Origin: JAPLJM01 sp963708515
Lineage (GTDB): Bacteria; Desulfobacterota; Syntrophia; Syntrophales; Fen-1087
Reading direction: 5' to 3'
DNA: 64,000 bases
Assembly: GCA_963708515.1 (NCBI GenBank)
Contig: CAVPSX010000022.1
Coordinates: 186,001-250,000, forward strand
Shown here: in pieces, positions 17,791-26,269 of the stretch
Position numbering within the stretch: position 1 is the first letter of the stretch
Layout: each line of letters starts with the position of its first letter
Translations under genes and position numbers: made by a program
Notes under the pieces: model-generated
Databases searched by the model: none
What the model was told of the DNA's origin: nothing
What the model saw: the letters and a program-made list of their open reading frames with translations, nothing else

Positions 17791-18690
17791 ATGCCGGAAA
17801 ATCTCTTCAAGCTCAATGCAAAAGAATATATTCTGCCCGGAACCCGGGCCTGTCAAGGATGCGGTCTGTCCCTGGGCTATCGTTTTGCATTAAAGGCACT
17901 GCGCGAAAACACAATCGTGACGCTGCCCGCCAGTTGTCTGTGCGTCCTGCACGGGATCTACCCGAGCACGCCCGTCATGATCCCCTGCCTGAACAACTCC
18001 TTCGCGAGCACGGCGGCGTCAGCGGCGGGGATCGTCGCGGGACTCCAGGCCCTCAACAAGACCGACACCACCGTGATGGCCGTCGCCGGCGACGGCGGCA
18101 CTTTCGACATGGGCATCCAGGCCCTGAGCGGGGCGGCGGAACGCGGCACGGACTTCATCTACCTGTGTTACGACAACGAAGGCTATATGAATACGGGCAC
18201 CCAGCGGTCCAGCGCGACGCCCATGGGGGCGATCACGTCCACGACCCCGATCCTGACCAAACAGCAGCACAAGAAGGATTTTCTCAAGATCATGGAGGCG
18301 CACGATCTCCCCTACCTGGCCACCGTATCGCCGTCCTATCCCATCGATCTGTATGAGAAGTTTGTCAAAGCCAAGAAGATCAAGGGGACGCGGTACATGC
18401 ACATGTACGTCCCCTGCCCGCCCGGCTGGGGCTTTGCGACCAAGGATACGATCAAGACGGGGAAGCTGTCAGTGGAAACCGGGGTGGTCGTCCTGTTTGA
18501 AATCGAAAACGGGAAATTCCGTTTCACGGGCCGCAGCAAAACGCTGGCTGAACGCGGCAACCGCCTGCCCGTCATCAACTACCTCGAAAAGCAGGGCCGC
18601 TTCCGGAAGATGAACATCGAGCAACTGAACCAGCAGCAGGCCTGGGTGGATGCGAAGTGGGAGGAGTATCTGCGGCGGGCGTCATCATAA
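17791..18690 (+). CDS. porB: 2-oxoacid:ferredoxin oxidoreductase, beta subunit
   Basis: Beta subunit (299 residues) that binds the diphosphate of TPP through Mg and one 4Fe-4S cluster. 'RACQGCGLSLGYR' supplies the first Cys ligands, 'GDGGTFDMGIQALSGAAERG' is the GDG...N-type TPP motif with 'YDNEGYMNTGTQRS' following, and 'GTRYMHMYVPCPPGW' contains the later Cys. The end 'NQQQAWVDAKWEEYLRR' is typical. Last gene of the operon; its stop is followed by TGACGGCTTTGC, a degenerate look-alike of the repeat ends seen elsewhere. The 173-bp gap to waaA is AT-rich, with no feature that could be named. Confidence 0.94.
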   Translation: MPENLFKLNAKEYILPGTRACQGCGLSLGYRFALKALRENTIVTLPASCLCVLHGIYPSTPVMIPCLNNSFASTAASAAGIVAGLQALNKTDTTVMAVAGDGGTFDMGIQALSGAAERGTDFIYLCYDNEGYMNTGTQRSSATPMGAITSTTPILTKQQHKKDFLKIMEAHDLPYLATVSPSYPIDLYEKFVKAKKIKGTRYMHMYVPCPPGWGFATKDTIKTGKLSVETGVVVLFEIENGKFRFTGRSKTLAERGNRLPVINYLEKQGRFRKMNIEQLNQQQAWVDAKWEEYLRRASS

Positions 18691-18863
18691 TGACGGCTTT
18701 GCAGAACCGGTGAACAATGGTTCGCAAGCGGTGAATGAAAGATTTTTCGCATTTCCAGAAATCAGCCTAATTTATTGATTTCAAACATATTCAATCATTA
18801 TAATATTTTAGCGAAAAAGATTTTGAGCCGCGGCGAAGCCATTTTCGCCGGTTTAAGAAATAA

Positions 18864-20168
18864 TTATCCGGCCTCACGCTTCAGCAGCACGTCTTTGATG
18901 AGGGCGGCATATCTCCGGGAGGCGCCGCCATTGGCGGCCACGACCTGACCGGCGGCCTGCCCTTTGCCGGCCAGTGTTTCCGGCGTTCGCAGCAGGGTAA
19001 GCATTTTATCCGCCAGCTCCACGCCGTCGCTGACGGGAATGCCGCCCCCGGCCGCTTCGAGCAGGATCTTTTCATCGCGGAAATCCCCCATAGACGGTCC
19101 GTAGAAGACGACCTTGCCCCAGGCTGCGGGCTCCAGGATGTTCTGCCCACCCCTGGGGACCAGCGATCCCCCGCAATAAACAACCGTCGCCAGGCTGTAA
19201 ACCTTGAAAAGCTCCCCGATCCGGTCCACGACGATGACCTTTTCGTCTCTTATCATCCGACCATCATCAATCTGAGTCAGCGTAAGGCTCTCAAAGCCCG
19301 CATGCCGGGCCAGGTTCGTCACGTCGCCTGCCCGTTCAACGTGTCGCGGCACGAGGATCAGCCGGAAATCGGGATAAACCGCCAGCAGCTTTTGAAAGAC
19401 CTCCAGAACCACGGTTTCTTCGCCTTCGTGGGTGCTTCCGGCCACGAGCACACGGTCGCCTGCGGCCATGTTGAGCCGGGAAGCCGTTTCCGCCTGGAGC
19501 GCGGGTGAAACCTTGGCGGCCAGGCCGTCGTATTTGGCATTCCCGAGGATATGAATCTTTTCTGCAGCCATACCGATAGCGCGGGCGCGCTGGGCGTCGA
19601 TTTCCGAGATGACGCCCATTTCGTCGATATCCTTTAGGATCTCTTTCCAGAAAAACCGGGTGTGGTAATATTTCTGGAAGGAACGCCCGGAGAGGCGCCC
19701 GTTGACCAGGACGACCTTGATCCCATGATCCCGGCAGGCCTGCAAAAAGTTTGGCCAGAGCTCTGTTTCTGTCAAAACAAAAATATCCGGACGAACCAGG
19801 CCGATCAGCTTGCGGACGACATGCGGAAGATCGAGGGGATAATAGATGATGGCCGCGGCCTCCGGAACGAGCCGGCGGGCCATATCCTGCCCGGTTTCCG
19901 TGCCCGTGGACAGAACCAGGCAGGCGCCCGGAAAGTCTGCGCGCAAGGCGGCCATGATCGGTGCGGCGGCCGTGACCTCACCGACGGAGACGGCATGCAC
20001 CCAGATGCGCGGCGATCCCCGCATGCTTTCGTAGAGATCCGGCGGGTTGAAGCCGAACTTCGGCCCGATGCTGTGCCGATATTTGCCCGTAAGCAGGATT
20101 TTCGCGCCGTAGTAGGGAACGGCCAGTGCGGCGGCAAGCGTCAACAGGATGTTATAGAGAACCAGCAT
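18864..20168 (-). CDS. waaA: 3-deoxy-D-manno-octulosonic acid (Kdo) transferase
   Basis: Inner-membrane-associated glycosyltransferase that adds Kdo to lipid A precursor. A single N-terminal hydrophobic segment (residues 1-28) anchors it. The Glycos_transf_N domain shows 'RGSPRIWVHAVSVGEVTAA' and 'VLTETELWPNFLQACRDHGI', both characteristic; the GT-B C-terminal half has 'VAGSTHEGEETVVLEVF' and 'GGQNILEPAAWGKVVFYGP'. The 434-residue length is standard. It is divergent from rpe, with a 67-base spacer. Together with lptE it shows a Kdo-containing LPS. Confidence 0.95.
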   Translation of the reverse strand: MLVLYNILLTLAAALAVPYYGAKILLTGKYRHSIGPKFGFNPPDLYESMRGSPRIWVHAVSVGEVTAAAPIMAALRADFPGACLVLSTGTETGQDMARRLVPEAAAIIYYPLDLPHVVRKLIGLVRPDIFVLTETELWPNFLQACRDHGIKVVLVNGRLSGRSFQKYYHTRFFWKEILKDIDEMGVISEIDAQRARAIGMAAEKIHILGNAKYDGLAAKVSPALQAETASRLNMAAGDRVLVAGSTHEGEETVVLEVFQKLLAVYPDFRLILVPRHVERAGDVTNLARHAGFESLTLTQIDDGRMIRDEKVIVVDRIGELFKVYSLATVVYCGGSLVPRGGQNILEPAAWGKVVFYGPSMGDFRDEKILLEAAGGGIPVSDGVELADKMLTLLRTPETLAGKGQAAGQVVAANGGASRRYAALIKDVLLKREAG

Positions 20169-20235
20169 AAACGCACCTTGATTTTACAAAATGGTCTCTG
20201 TTGACACCCCGACGACAATCGTGTAAGGAAGAACC

Positions 20236-20898
20236 ATGAAGATCATCGCTCCTTCGCTCCTGTCCGCCGACTTCAGCCGGCTTGGAGAGGAAATTGCCGC
20301 GGTCGAAGCGGCCGGCGCCGACTGGATCCACATCGATGTCATGGACGGCCATTTCGTCCCCAATATCACGATAGGCCCGGGTGTCGTCAAGTCCCTGCGC
20401 AAGCAGACGCGGCTTCCCTTCGATGTGCATCTCATGATCAGACACCCCGAGCAGTTTCTGGAGGCCTTTGCGGATGCCGGAAGCGACATGATTACCGTCC
20501 ATGTGGAAGCGGCCGACCACCTGCACCGCACCATTGGCCGCATCCGGGAACTGGGGCCGAAGGTGGGCGTTTCCCTGAATCCCGCCACGCCGCTGGCGCT
20601 GATCGATACGATCCTTGAGGACATCGATCTGCTGCTCGTCATGACCGTCAATCCCGGCTTCGGCGGCCAGCAGTTTATCGGGACTATGCTGTCAAAAATC
20701 CGGCAGGCCCGCCAACGCCTTGATCAGAAGGCGCCTTCTGTCATTCTCGAAGTGGACGGCGGCGTTACACTGGCAAACATGCCATCCATTCTTGAAGCCG
20801 GCGCGGATGCGCTTGTCGCCGGCGCGGCTGTTTTCGGCAGCGGCGACTACGCCACCACGATCGGCCGCATGAAAACCCTTATGGGCCGGGCGGGATAG
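20236..20898 (+). CDS. rpe: Ribulose-phosphate 3-epimerase
   Basis: Interconverts ribulose-5-phosphate and xylulose-5-phosphate in the pentose phosphate pathway. The 220-residue TIM barrel has all landmarks: 'SLLSADFSRLGEE', 'DWIHIDVMDGHFVPN' with metal ligands, 'FDVHLMI', 'LVMTVNPGFGGQ' and 'EVDGGV' with the catalytic Asp. TAAGGAAG precedes ATG 20236. It converges on the nitronate monooxygenase gene; a GCAAC-TTAT...ATAA-GGTTGC inverted repeat in the 59-base gap may act as a weak terminator. Confidence 0.97.
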   Translation: MKIIAPSLLSADFSRLGEEIAAVEAAGADWIHIDVMDGHFVPNITIGPGVVKSLRKQTRLPFDVHLMIRHPEQFLEAFADAGSDMITVHVEAADHLHRTIGRIRELGPKVGVSLNPATPLALIDTILEDIDLLLVMTVNPGFGGQQFIGTMLSKIRQARQRLDQKAPSVILEVDGGVTLANMPSILEAGADALVAGAAVFGSGDYATTIGRMKTLMGRAG

Positions 20899-20957
20899 CC
20901 GTCCCACATGCAACTTATTTCTACTTATTGCGAGTACCGAAGTGACCATAAGGTTGC

Positions 20958-22004
20958 TTAGGCCATCTTCCCTGCCAGCTTCTCCTGGACCTCCCTCGCT
21001 TCCGCCACAATGCGCTCGAAGAGTTCCGCCACGGTCGGTTCGTCATGGATCAGCCCCATGACCTGCCCCACGGGGAGGATGCCTTTTTCGATGTTGCCTT
21101 CTTCCGTGGCCAGCTGAAAGGCCTTGAAGCCATTGGCCATGAGCGCCATCTTGTAGGCATTGCCGGGACCGGAGGCCAGGATGCCAAAAAACAGTTTCAG
21201 ATAGGGCATGTTCATCTGCCGGGCCACCTCCCTGGAGTTGACGAAAGCGGCGGGCAGGTCGAGCCCCTTTTTGACGGCCCGTTCCGCGGCGCCGGTCTTC
21301 ATGACGCGGCAGTAGATTCCGTCGATGCGCTTCGAATAGAGCGTATCGGTCACGTCTTTTTCCATGGACAGCTTCTTGAAATTCTCATGCAGGGGGCTTT
21401 CCTTGGTCGTCATTATTCTTGTCCCGAGCGCAACGCCTTCCGCGCCCAGGGCGAGCGCCGCCGCCATGCCCCGTCCATCGGCGATGCCGCCTGCGGCAAT
21501 GACGGGAATGCTGATGGCATCCACGAGGCTCGGGATGAGCACCATCGAGGTCAGGGCTTCGCCGTGGGCCGCCGCTTCGTTACCCGTGGCGATGACCCCG
21601 TCGGCGCCGTAATCCTGGGCACGTCTGGCATGGCGGGCGTTAACCACCGTGGCGATGACCTTACCCCCGTACTTGTGGGCGCCCTTGACAAGCCAGTCCC
21701 CCTTGCCCAGGGCAAAATTGATGACCGGCACATGCTCCTCCAACAGCACCTTGGCGTTTTCGGCAGCACCCGGCATGAGAAGCGTGGCGTTGCAGCCGAA
21801 GGGCTTGTCCGTCAGCTTGCGGATTTCCTGGATCGCCCTGCGGGTCCCGGGAGGATCCAGGGGACCCGTGGCCAGAATGCCCAGGCCCCCGGCATTGGAA
21901 ACGGCGGCCACCATTTTCGGAACACTGATCCAGCTCATGCCGGACAGCAGAATGGGGTACTTGATGCCAAAAAGTTCGGTAATTCTTGTTTTCACGGACG
22001 ACAC
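20958..22004 (-). CDS. Nitronate monooxygenase / FabK-like flavoprotein
   Basis: FMN-dependent TIM-barrel protein of 348 residues in the NPD (2-nitropropane dioxygenase-like) family, which includes nitronate monooxygenases and enoyl-ACP reductase FabK. 'KYPILLSGMSWISVPKMVAA' and 'SNAGGLGILATG' form the start of the FMN site; 'VIAAGGIADGRGMAAALALG' is the phosphate-binding loop. In anaerobes these proteins seldom act on nitronates; a reductase role in lipid or CoA metabolism is possible because acd and hbd lie next to it on the same strand. A terminator separates it from acd, so it is not clearly in their operon. Confidence 0.85.
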   Translation of the reverse strand: MSSVKTRITELFGIKYPILLSGMSWISVPKMVAAVSNAGGLGILATGPLDPPGTRRAIQEIRKLTDKPFGCNATLLMPGAAENAKVLLEEHVPVINFALGKGDWLVKGAHKYGGKVIATVVNARHARRAQDYGADGVIATGNEAAAHGEALTSMVLIPSLVDAISIPVIAAGGIADGRGMAAALALGAEGVALGTRIMTTKESPLHENFKKLSMEKDVTDTLYSKRIDGIYCRVMKTGAAERAVKKGLDLPAAFVNSREVARQMNMPYLKLFFGILASGPGNAYKMALMANGFKAFQLATEEGNIEKGILPVGQVMGLIHDEPTVAELFERIVAEAREVQEKLAGKMA

Positions 22005-22113
22005 TCCTTGAATATGGAAACACTTCCCAATATTTTTTCCTGCAAATCAGGGGGCCCTTGCCGCTTTTCTTGATTTTCCATCAAGGAAAAATACGGGAAG
22101 CGTCCCCTGCTAA

Positions 22114-22146
22114 AAAGACAGGCGGGCCTAAATCCCGCCTGTCTTT
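22114..22146 (-). terminator. Intrinsic terminator after acyl-CoA dehydrogenase gene
   Basis: A 13-bp perfect stem (AAAGACAGGCGGG / CCCGCCTGTCTTT) with a seven-base loop; on the minus strand the stem is followed by TT and AGCAGG, giving a CTTTTT tail. It closes the hbd-acd transcript. Confidence 0.85.
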
Positions 22147-22160
22147 CAAAGCCTTATTTA

Positions 22161-23300
22161 TTACGCCTGCAATGTCCGGCCGATGGTCATGATCTCCGCT
22201 TCCTTCGTTCCCTCGTACAGTTCGAGGATCTTGGCGTCGCGGTACCATTTCTGGACGGCGTATTCATCGATATACCCGTAGCCGCCGTGAAGCTCCACGG
22301 CGTTGTTCGCGCAGAAGACCGCCGCCTGTCCGCTGAAAAACTTCGCCATCGCGGCCAGGTGATAATCGGGCCGGCCCACATCGATCAGCCAGGCCGACTT
22401 GTAAACCAGGCCCCGCAGGGCTTCGATCTGGATGGCCATCTCCGTGAGCTTCTTCTGCGTGAGTTGAAACGCGCCCAGCGGCGACCCGAAGGCCGTCCGT
22501 TCCTTGACATACTTTATGCTCGTCTCCAGGCAGGCTTCCGACAGGCCCAGCCCCTGCCCGGCAACCATCACGCGCGTCGTGTTGAAAAAGTGCATGAGTT
22601 GGATGAAGCCGCGGCCTTCCTTGCCGACGAGGTTGCTCTGGGGTACGCGCACATCCTCAAGCGCAATCTCCGCCGTGTCGCTGGAGCGGATGCCCAGCTT
22701 GCCGCGGATCTTGTTGCGCGTGACGCCTTTCGCATCGGCAGGAACAATGATGAGGCTGAAACTGTTGTGTTTTTTCTCCTCCGGGTTCGTGATGCACTGG
22801 GTGACCATGAAGTCGCATACGGTCCCGTTAGTGATGAACATCTTGTTGCCGTTGATGACATAGTCGCTGCCGTCTTTGACCGCACGCGTCTTGTATCCGG
22901 CCACGTCCGTGCCCGCGTTGGGCTCCGTGAAGGATCCGGCGCTGACCCATTCGCCCCGGCACACCGGGGGCAGATAGGTCTGCTTCTGCTCTTCCGACCC
23001 GTACTGGAAGATGGACTCACACCCGAATGTGGCCGCCGTGACATTCAGCCCGATGCCCATATCGACCTTCGACAGCTCCTCAGTAATGATCACGTTGCCC
23101 AGAATGCCGGCCCCGGCCCCGCCGTACGCCTCGGGAATCCAGGCGCCCACCAGGCCATTTTCGGCGGCCTTTTTGCGAATCTCCGGCGTGTACTTCTCGT
23201 GCTCGTCGCACTCCTTCGAATGCGGCGTAAACTCGGCCACGGCAAACTTGTACGCCATCTCCTTCAACATCTTAAGTTCTTCGGTCAAATCAAAATCCAT
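22161..23300 (-). CDS. Acyl-CoA dehydrogenase
   Basis: FAD enzyme that introduces the 2,3-double bond in acyl-CoA esters and passes electrons to an electron-transfer flavoprotein. All three domains are present in 379 residues: 'SFTEPNAGTDVAGYKTRA' (FAD/substrate), 'GIRSSDTAEIALEDVRVP', and the C-terminal 'ELHGGYGYIDEYAVQKWYRD'. The catalytic base is the Glu in 'LELYEGTKEAEIMTIGR'. That 'EGTKEAE' form, rather than 'EGTxEIQ', is mildly divergent. Chain-length preference cannot be read. It follows hbd by 20 bases; no etfAB is nearby. Confidence 0.93.
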   Translation of the reverse strand: MDFDLTEELKMLKEMAYKFAVAEFTPHSKECDEHEKYTPEIRKKAAENGLVGAWIPEAYGGAGAGILGNVIITEELSKVDMGIGLNVTAATFGCESIFQYGSEEQKQTYLPPVCRGEWVSAGSFTEPNAGTDVAGYKTRAVKDGSDYVINGNKMFITNGTVCDFMVTQCITNPEEKKHNSFSLIIVPADAKGVTRNKIRGKLGIRSSDTAEIALEDVRVPQSNLVGKEGRGFIQLMHFFNTTRVMVAGQGLGLSEACLETSIKYVKERTAFGSPLGAFQLTQKKLTEMAIQIEALRGLVYKSAWLIDVGRPDYHLAAMAKFFSGQAAVFCANNAVELHGGYGYIDEYAVQKWYRDAKILELYEGTKEAEIMTIGRTLQA

Positions 23301-23320
23301 GTCCTTGTTCCTCCGTCATC

Positions 23321-24175
23321 TCACTTCGTGTAATCGTAAACGCCCTTGCCGGTCTTGCGTCCGTAGCGGCCGGCCCGGACCAGTTTCTTCAAAAGCGGCG
23401 CCGGACGGTATTTGTCGCCCAATTCCCGGTTCAGGCCCTCCATGATCCGCAGCAGCGTCTCATTGCCCACCAGATCCGACAACGCCAGTGGTCCGATGGG
23501 ATGATTGCAGCCCAGGACCATTCCCTTATCGATGTCTTCCGCCGTGGCGACCCCCTCATCGAGCGCAAAAAAAGCCTCATTGAGCATGGTGCAGAGAATG
23601 CGGTTGACCGCAAAGGCCGGCGCCTCCCTGACGACGATGACTTCCTTGCCGATGGTTTTACCCCAAGCCTTGGCAATCTCGAGGGTCTCATCGGAGGTCT
23701 CATAACCGCGGATGATTTCGAGCAGGCGCATGACGGGCACTGGATTGAAGAAATGGGTCCCGATGAATTTGCTCGGCCGTTTTGTGATGGCCGCCATTTC
23801 GGTAATGCTCAGGCCGGAGGTGTTCGTGAAAAAAAGGCAGTGAGCCGGGACGATCTGTTCCAGCTCCGTGTAAACCTGCTTTTTGACATCCATGACCTCG
23901 ATGACGACTTCCACCACCACATCGGCGCCCGTCGCGGCTTCCTTCAGATCCACGGTCGGCTTGATGCGGCCCAGAATCGTATCCATGTCGGCCTGCGTCC
24001 GCTTGCCCTTCTCCACATCCCGCGAGAGATTCTTCGTGATCGTTTTCATGCCCCCGTCGATGAACCGCTGCTCGATGTCCCGCATGGTTACCTGATAGCC
24101 TGCCTGTGCGCAAATCTGCGCAATGCCGTTGCCCATGAGTCCTGCGCCTAAAACACAAATCTTCTTGATTTCCAT
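23321..24175 (-). CDS. hbd: 3-hydroxybutyryl-CoA dehydrogenase
   Basis: NAD(P)-dependent oxidation of 3-hydroxyacyl-CoA to 3-oxoacyl-CoA in beta-oxidation (or the reverse in butyrate formation). The 284-residue protein has the dinucleotide motif 'GAGLMGNGIAQICAQAGY' (residues 10-27), catalytic Ser in 'NTSGLSITEMA', His in 'FIGTHFFNPVPVM' and Asn in 'FAVNRIL', then the C-terminal helical domain 'GCNHPIGPLALSDLVG'. It is transcribed with acd; a palindromic site upstream at 24258-24275 may control both. Confidence 0.94.
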   Translation of the reverse strand: MEIKKICVLGAGLMGNGIAQICAQAGYQVTMRDIEQRFIDGGMKTITKNLSRDVEKGKRTQADMDTILGRIKPTVDLKEAATGADVVVEVVIEVMDVKKQVYTELEQIVPAHCLFFTNTSGLSITEMAAITKRPSKFIGTHFFNPVPVMRLLEIIRGYETSDETLEIAKAWGKTIGKEVIVVREAPAFAVNRILCTMLNEAFFALDEGVATAEDIDKGMVLGCNHPIGPLALSDLVGNETLLRIMEGLNRELGDKYRPAPLLKKLVRAGRYGRKTGKGVYDYTK

Positions 24176-24257
24176 GATCTTTACCCTCCTTCTTTTTTAT
24201 TTTTTCCTGTCCCTGCCGGTCAGGCGGAGTCAGGGTGTTGTGGTCTGCGACGGATAA

Positions 24258-24275
24258 ATTGATTCCCGAATCAAT
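24258..24275. promoter_or_regulatory. Palindromic operator candidate upstream of hbd-acd
   Basis: ATTGATTCCCGAATCAAT is an 18-bp near-perfect dyad (8-bp arms, CC centre) in the divergent region between hbd and the YacP gene. A half-site TTGATTC recurs at about 24314, within a second dyad GACAATT...AATTGTC. This form suits a TetR- or GntR-type regulator of beta-oxidation genes; no regulator gene is adjacent. Confidence 0.5.
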
Positions 24276-24371
24276 CGCGCTGCGTCATATAACACATCCG
24301 GCGTCTCATGACAATTGATTCCTTGGACAAATTGTCGTAAAAGGACAATCAGGACAAAGAGGCGCTTTTTG

Positions 24372-24911
24372 ATGCACATTCTCATTGACGGCTACAATCT
24401 GATCCGCCAGTCCGGGGTCTTCCGGCGTTACGACCGGATGAGCCTTGAAGCGGGGCGCAATGCCCTGATGCACAGCCTTGCCGCCTATAAAAAACAGACG
24501 GGACACCGCGTGACGGTCGTTTTTGACGCCCGCGACGGCGGTTTTCTCACGGAAGAGCGCGATCGGTACGGCGGTGTCCATTGCCTGTACTCCCGCAGGG
24601 GTGAAACAGCCGACGACCTCATCAAGCGCATGATCGAGGGGAGAAAAGAAGAATTCGTTGTAGTCACCTCGGATCGCGCCATTGCCGATTTTGCCTCCCG
24701 CCGCGGCGTCGCCGCCATTGCTTCGCCGGTTTTTGAATCCCGGTTGCAACACGCCGCGACCGCGCGGAACGGGGACAGGCGATGCGAAAAGGATGAGCCG
24801 GACGAAGAGGAACGCGATGACGGTTCCGCTGCGGGCACAAAGAAGAAAGGCCCATCCCGGCGCCTCTCCAAGAAACAAAGGACGGCCCGGTCGGTTATTA
24901 AAAAGCTTTAA
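24372..24911 (+). CDS. YacP-like NYN-domain ribonuclease
   Basis: A 179-residue protein of the YacP/Rae1 (NYN, PIN-like) nuclease family. The N-terminal 'HILIDGYNLIRQSG' carries the first acidic residue, 'VVFDARDGG' and 'VVTSDRAIADFASRRG' the others, forming a PIN-type metal site. The last 45 residues are a highly charged, low-complexity tail ('DEPDEEERDDGSAAG', then Lys/Arg-rich), probably for RNA or ribosome contact. Bacillus Rae1 cuts mRNA in the ribosomal A site; the function here is inferred from the family. ATG 24372 is taken; an upstream in-frame start lacks a ribosome site. Its stop nearly meets the end of holA. Confidence 0.85.
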   Translation: MHILIDGYNLIRQSGVFRRYDRMSLEAGRNALMHSLAAYKKQTGHRVTVVFDARDGGFLTEERDRYGGVHCLYSRRGETADDLIKRMIEGRKEEFVVVTSDRAIADFASRRGVAAIASPVFESRLQHAATARNGDRRCEKDEPDEEERDDGSAAGTKKKGPSRRLSKKQRTARSVIKKL

Positions 24912-24914
24912 AAA

Positions 24915-26243
24915 TCATTTCTCGCAGACCTGGATCAGAAACCTCTCCAGCATCAGGCGGGCATCTTTCGAGGTGCTTTTCATCGCCAGGTCCAACTCCA
25001 CGAGCGTCTCCATGTGACGAATCAGCGACTCCCGGGAAAAGCGGCCCGCATGGCTGAGCGCCTGGTAGATGGCATAGGGATGCGGCGTCGCCGTTCCCAG
25101 CCGTTCCTTAATCTCCGGAAACAGGGCTTTCTGGAACCTGCCGTAATCCATCCCGGCCTGCCAGGCGATCCGTGGAGCGGTTTCCAGCAATAATCTGGCC
25201 TGAAGCAGCATCCGGATTTCGCGGGCAAACATAGCCAGGATCATGGGCGGTGGGTCGCCCTGATTCAGCAGATCTCCAAGGATGGCCAGGCCGGCCGGAA
25301 GATTCTTTTCCGACAAGGCGGTGGTCAAATTGAAAACGGTTTCCTCGCGGGTTTTACCAATCACCGCTTCAATATCCGCTTCATCGATAACGGATTTATC
25401 CGCTGCATACGTAATGAGCTTTTCCAGGGCGGCCATCGAACCTCTGAGATCGAATCCTGTTTTCTTCCCCAGCGCCAGCCAACCGCCGGGCGCCATTTTC
25501 TTGCCTTTTGCGGCCAGGAGCTCACGCGCGTTTTCCATAAGCCGCCCCTTGAGCTTCGCATCTCCCTTTACGCGCGAAAACTCGAGGACTGTCGCCACTT
25601 CGTCGATGGTCTTGAAAAGCTTCTTGCGTTTGTCCACCGTATCGGCCGTCAGAATCAGGTGGTTTCCTTCGGGGATGCCGTCTTTCAGCAACGCTTCGAG
25701 ACGATCCGTGTCCTCACCGAACGCGGCCGCTTCCGACCGGTGCGTTGCGCAAAACGCCGCCATCACGGGCAACCAGGCTTCCCGATCCCGCCCCTCGTCG
25801 CCGTCTACGGCCTGCTGCCACTGCTCATCGCTGATTTTTTGCCAGCCGCCGTCCCTCAGGTCGTCCAGCGTCCAGCCTGCCATACGCAGAAGGAGCATGA
25901 AATCGGCGGCCACGCGTGCCGGATTCGCCCTGGCCTGATCGCGGATTTTCTGAATGATGGCGGGCAAGGTCTTGCGGGAATGAAAAATCCGGGTATTGCG
26001 GACGACGATCGCCTTGCGTCCGGGGATAAGAGGACGCGTCAGGAGCGATTCGCAGATGTGATGCATATCCTCCGTGTCGCCGTCCAGGACAAAGAGATTC
26101 AGGTCGCGGTCGGATGCGGGAATAATCAGCGCAATGATTTTATCGAGAGCATCCCGGAGCAGATACTCTTCTTCGCCGTAGAGCAGGTAGCAGGACGCAA
26201 TCCGGCCTCTTCCTATCTCAGACAGGATTTTTTCCAGTTCCAT
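24915..26243 (-). CDS. holA: DNA polymerase III subunit delta
   Basis: Delta subunit of the clamp loader, which opens the beta clamp. Typical pieces: 'CYLLYGEEEYLLRDALDKI' (residues 18-36), 'LFVLDGDTED', 'PGRKAIVVRN', and the C-terminal collar region 'LLQARLLLE...MDYGRFQKALFPEIKERL'. At 442 residues it is about 100 longer than E. coli HolA; the additional stretch runs from about 105 to 185 ('VAADFMLLLRMAGWTLDDLR' to 'SEAAAFGEDTDRLEALLKDG') and is of unknown role. Stops of this gene and the YacP gene are three bases apart. Confidence 0.9.
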   Translation of the reverse strand: MELEKILSEIGRGRIASCYLLYGEEEYLLRDALDKIIALIIPASDRDLNLFVLDGDTEDMHHICESLLTRPLIPGRKAIVVRNTRIFHSRKTLPAIIQKIRDQARANPARVAADFMLLLRMAGWTLDDLRDGGWQKISDEQWQQAVDGDEGRDREAWLPVMAAFCATHRSEAAAFGEDTDRLEALLKDGIPEGNHLILTADTVDKRKKLFKTIDEVATVLEFSRVKGDAKLKGRLMENARELLAAKGKKMAPGGWLALGKKTGFDLRGSMAALEKLITYAADKSVIDEADIEAVIGKTREETVFNLTTALSEKNLPAGLAILGDLLNQGDPPPMILAMFAREIRMLLQARLLLETAPRIAWQAGMDYGRFQKALFPEIKERLGTATPHPYAIYQALSHAGRFSRESLIRHMETLVELDLAMKSTSKDARLMLERFLIQVCEK

Positions 26244-26269
26244 GCGGGAGCCTTAACCCTCCCCGGCCG

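Noticed and set aside
18691..18720. A third full copy of the palindromic repeat after porB (TGACGGCTTTGCAG)
   Set aside because: Only the first ten or so bases resemble the repeat end and no partner end follows within 200 bases.
20169..20235. TTGACA at about 20203 as the rpe promoter
   Set aside because: The only -10 candidates at proper spacing overlap the rpe ribosome-binding site, leaving no leader; too weak to annotate.
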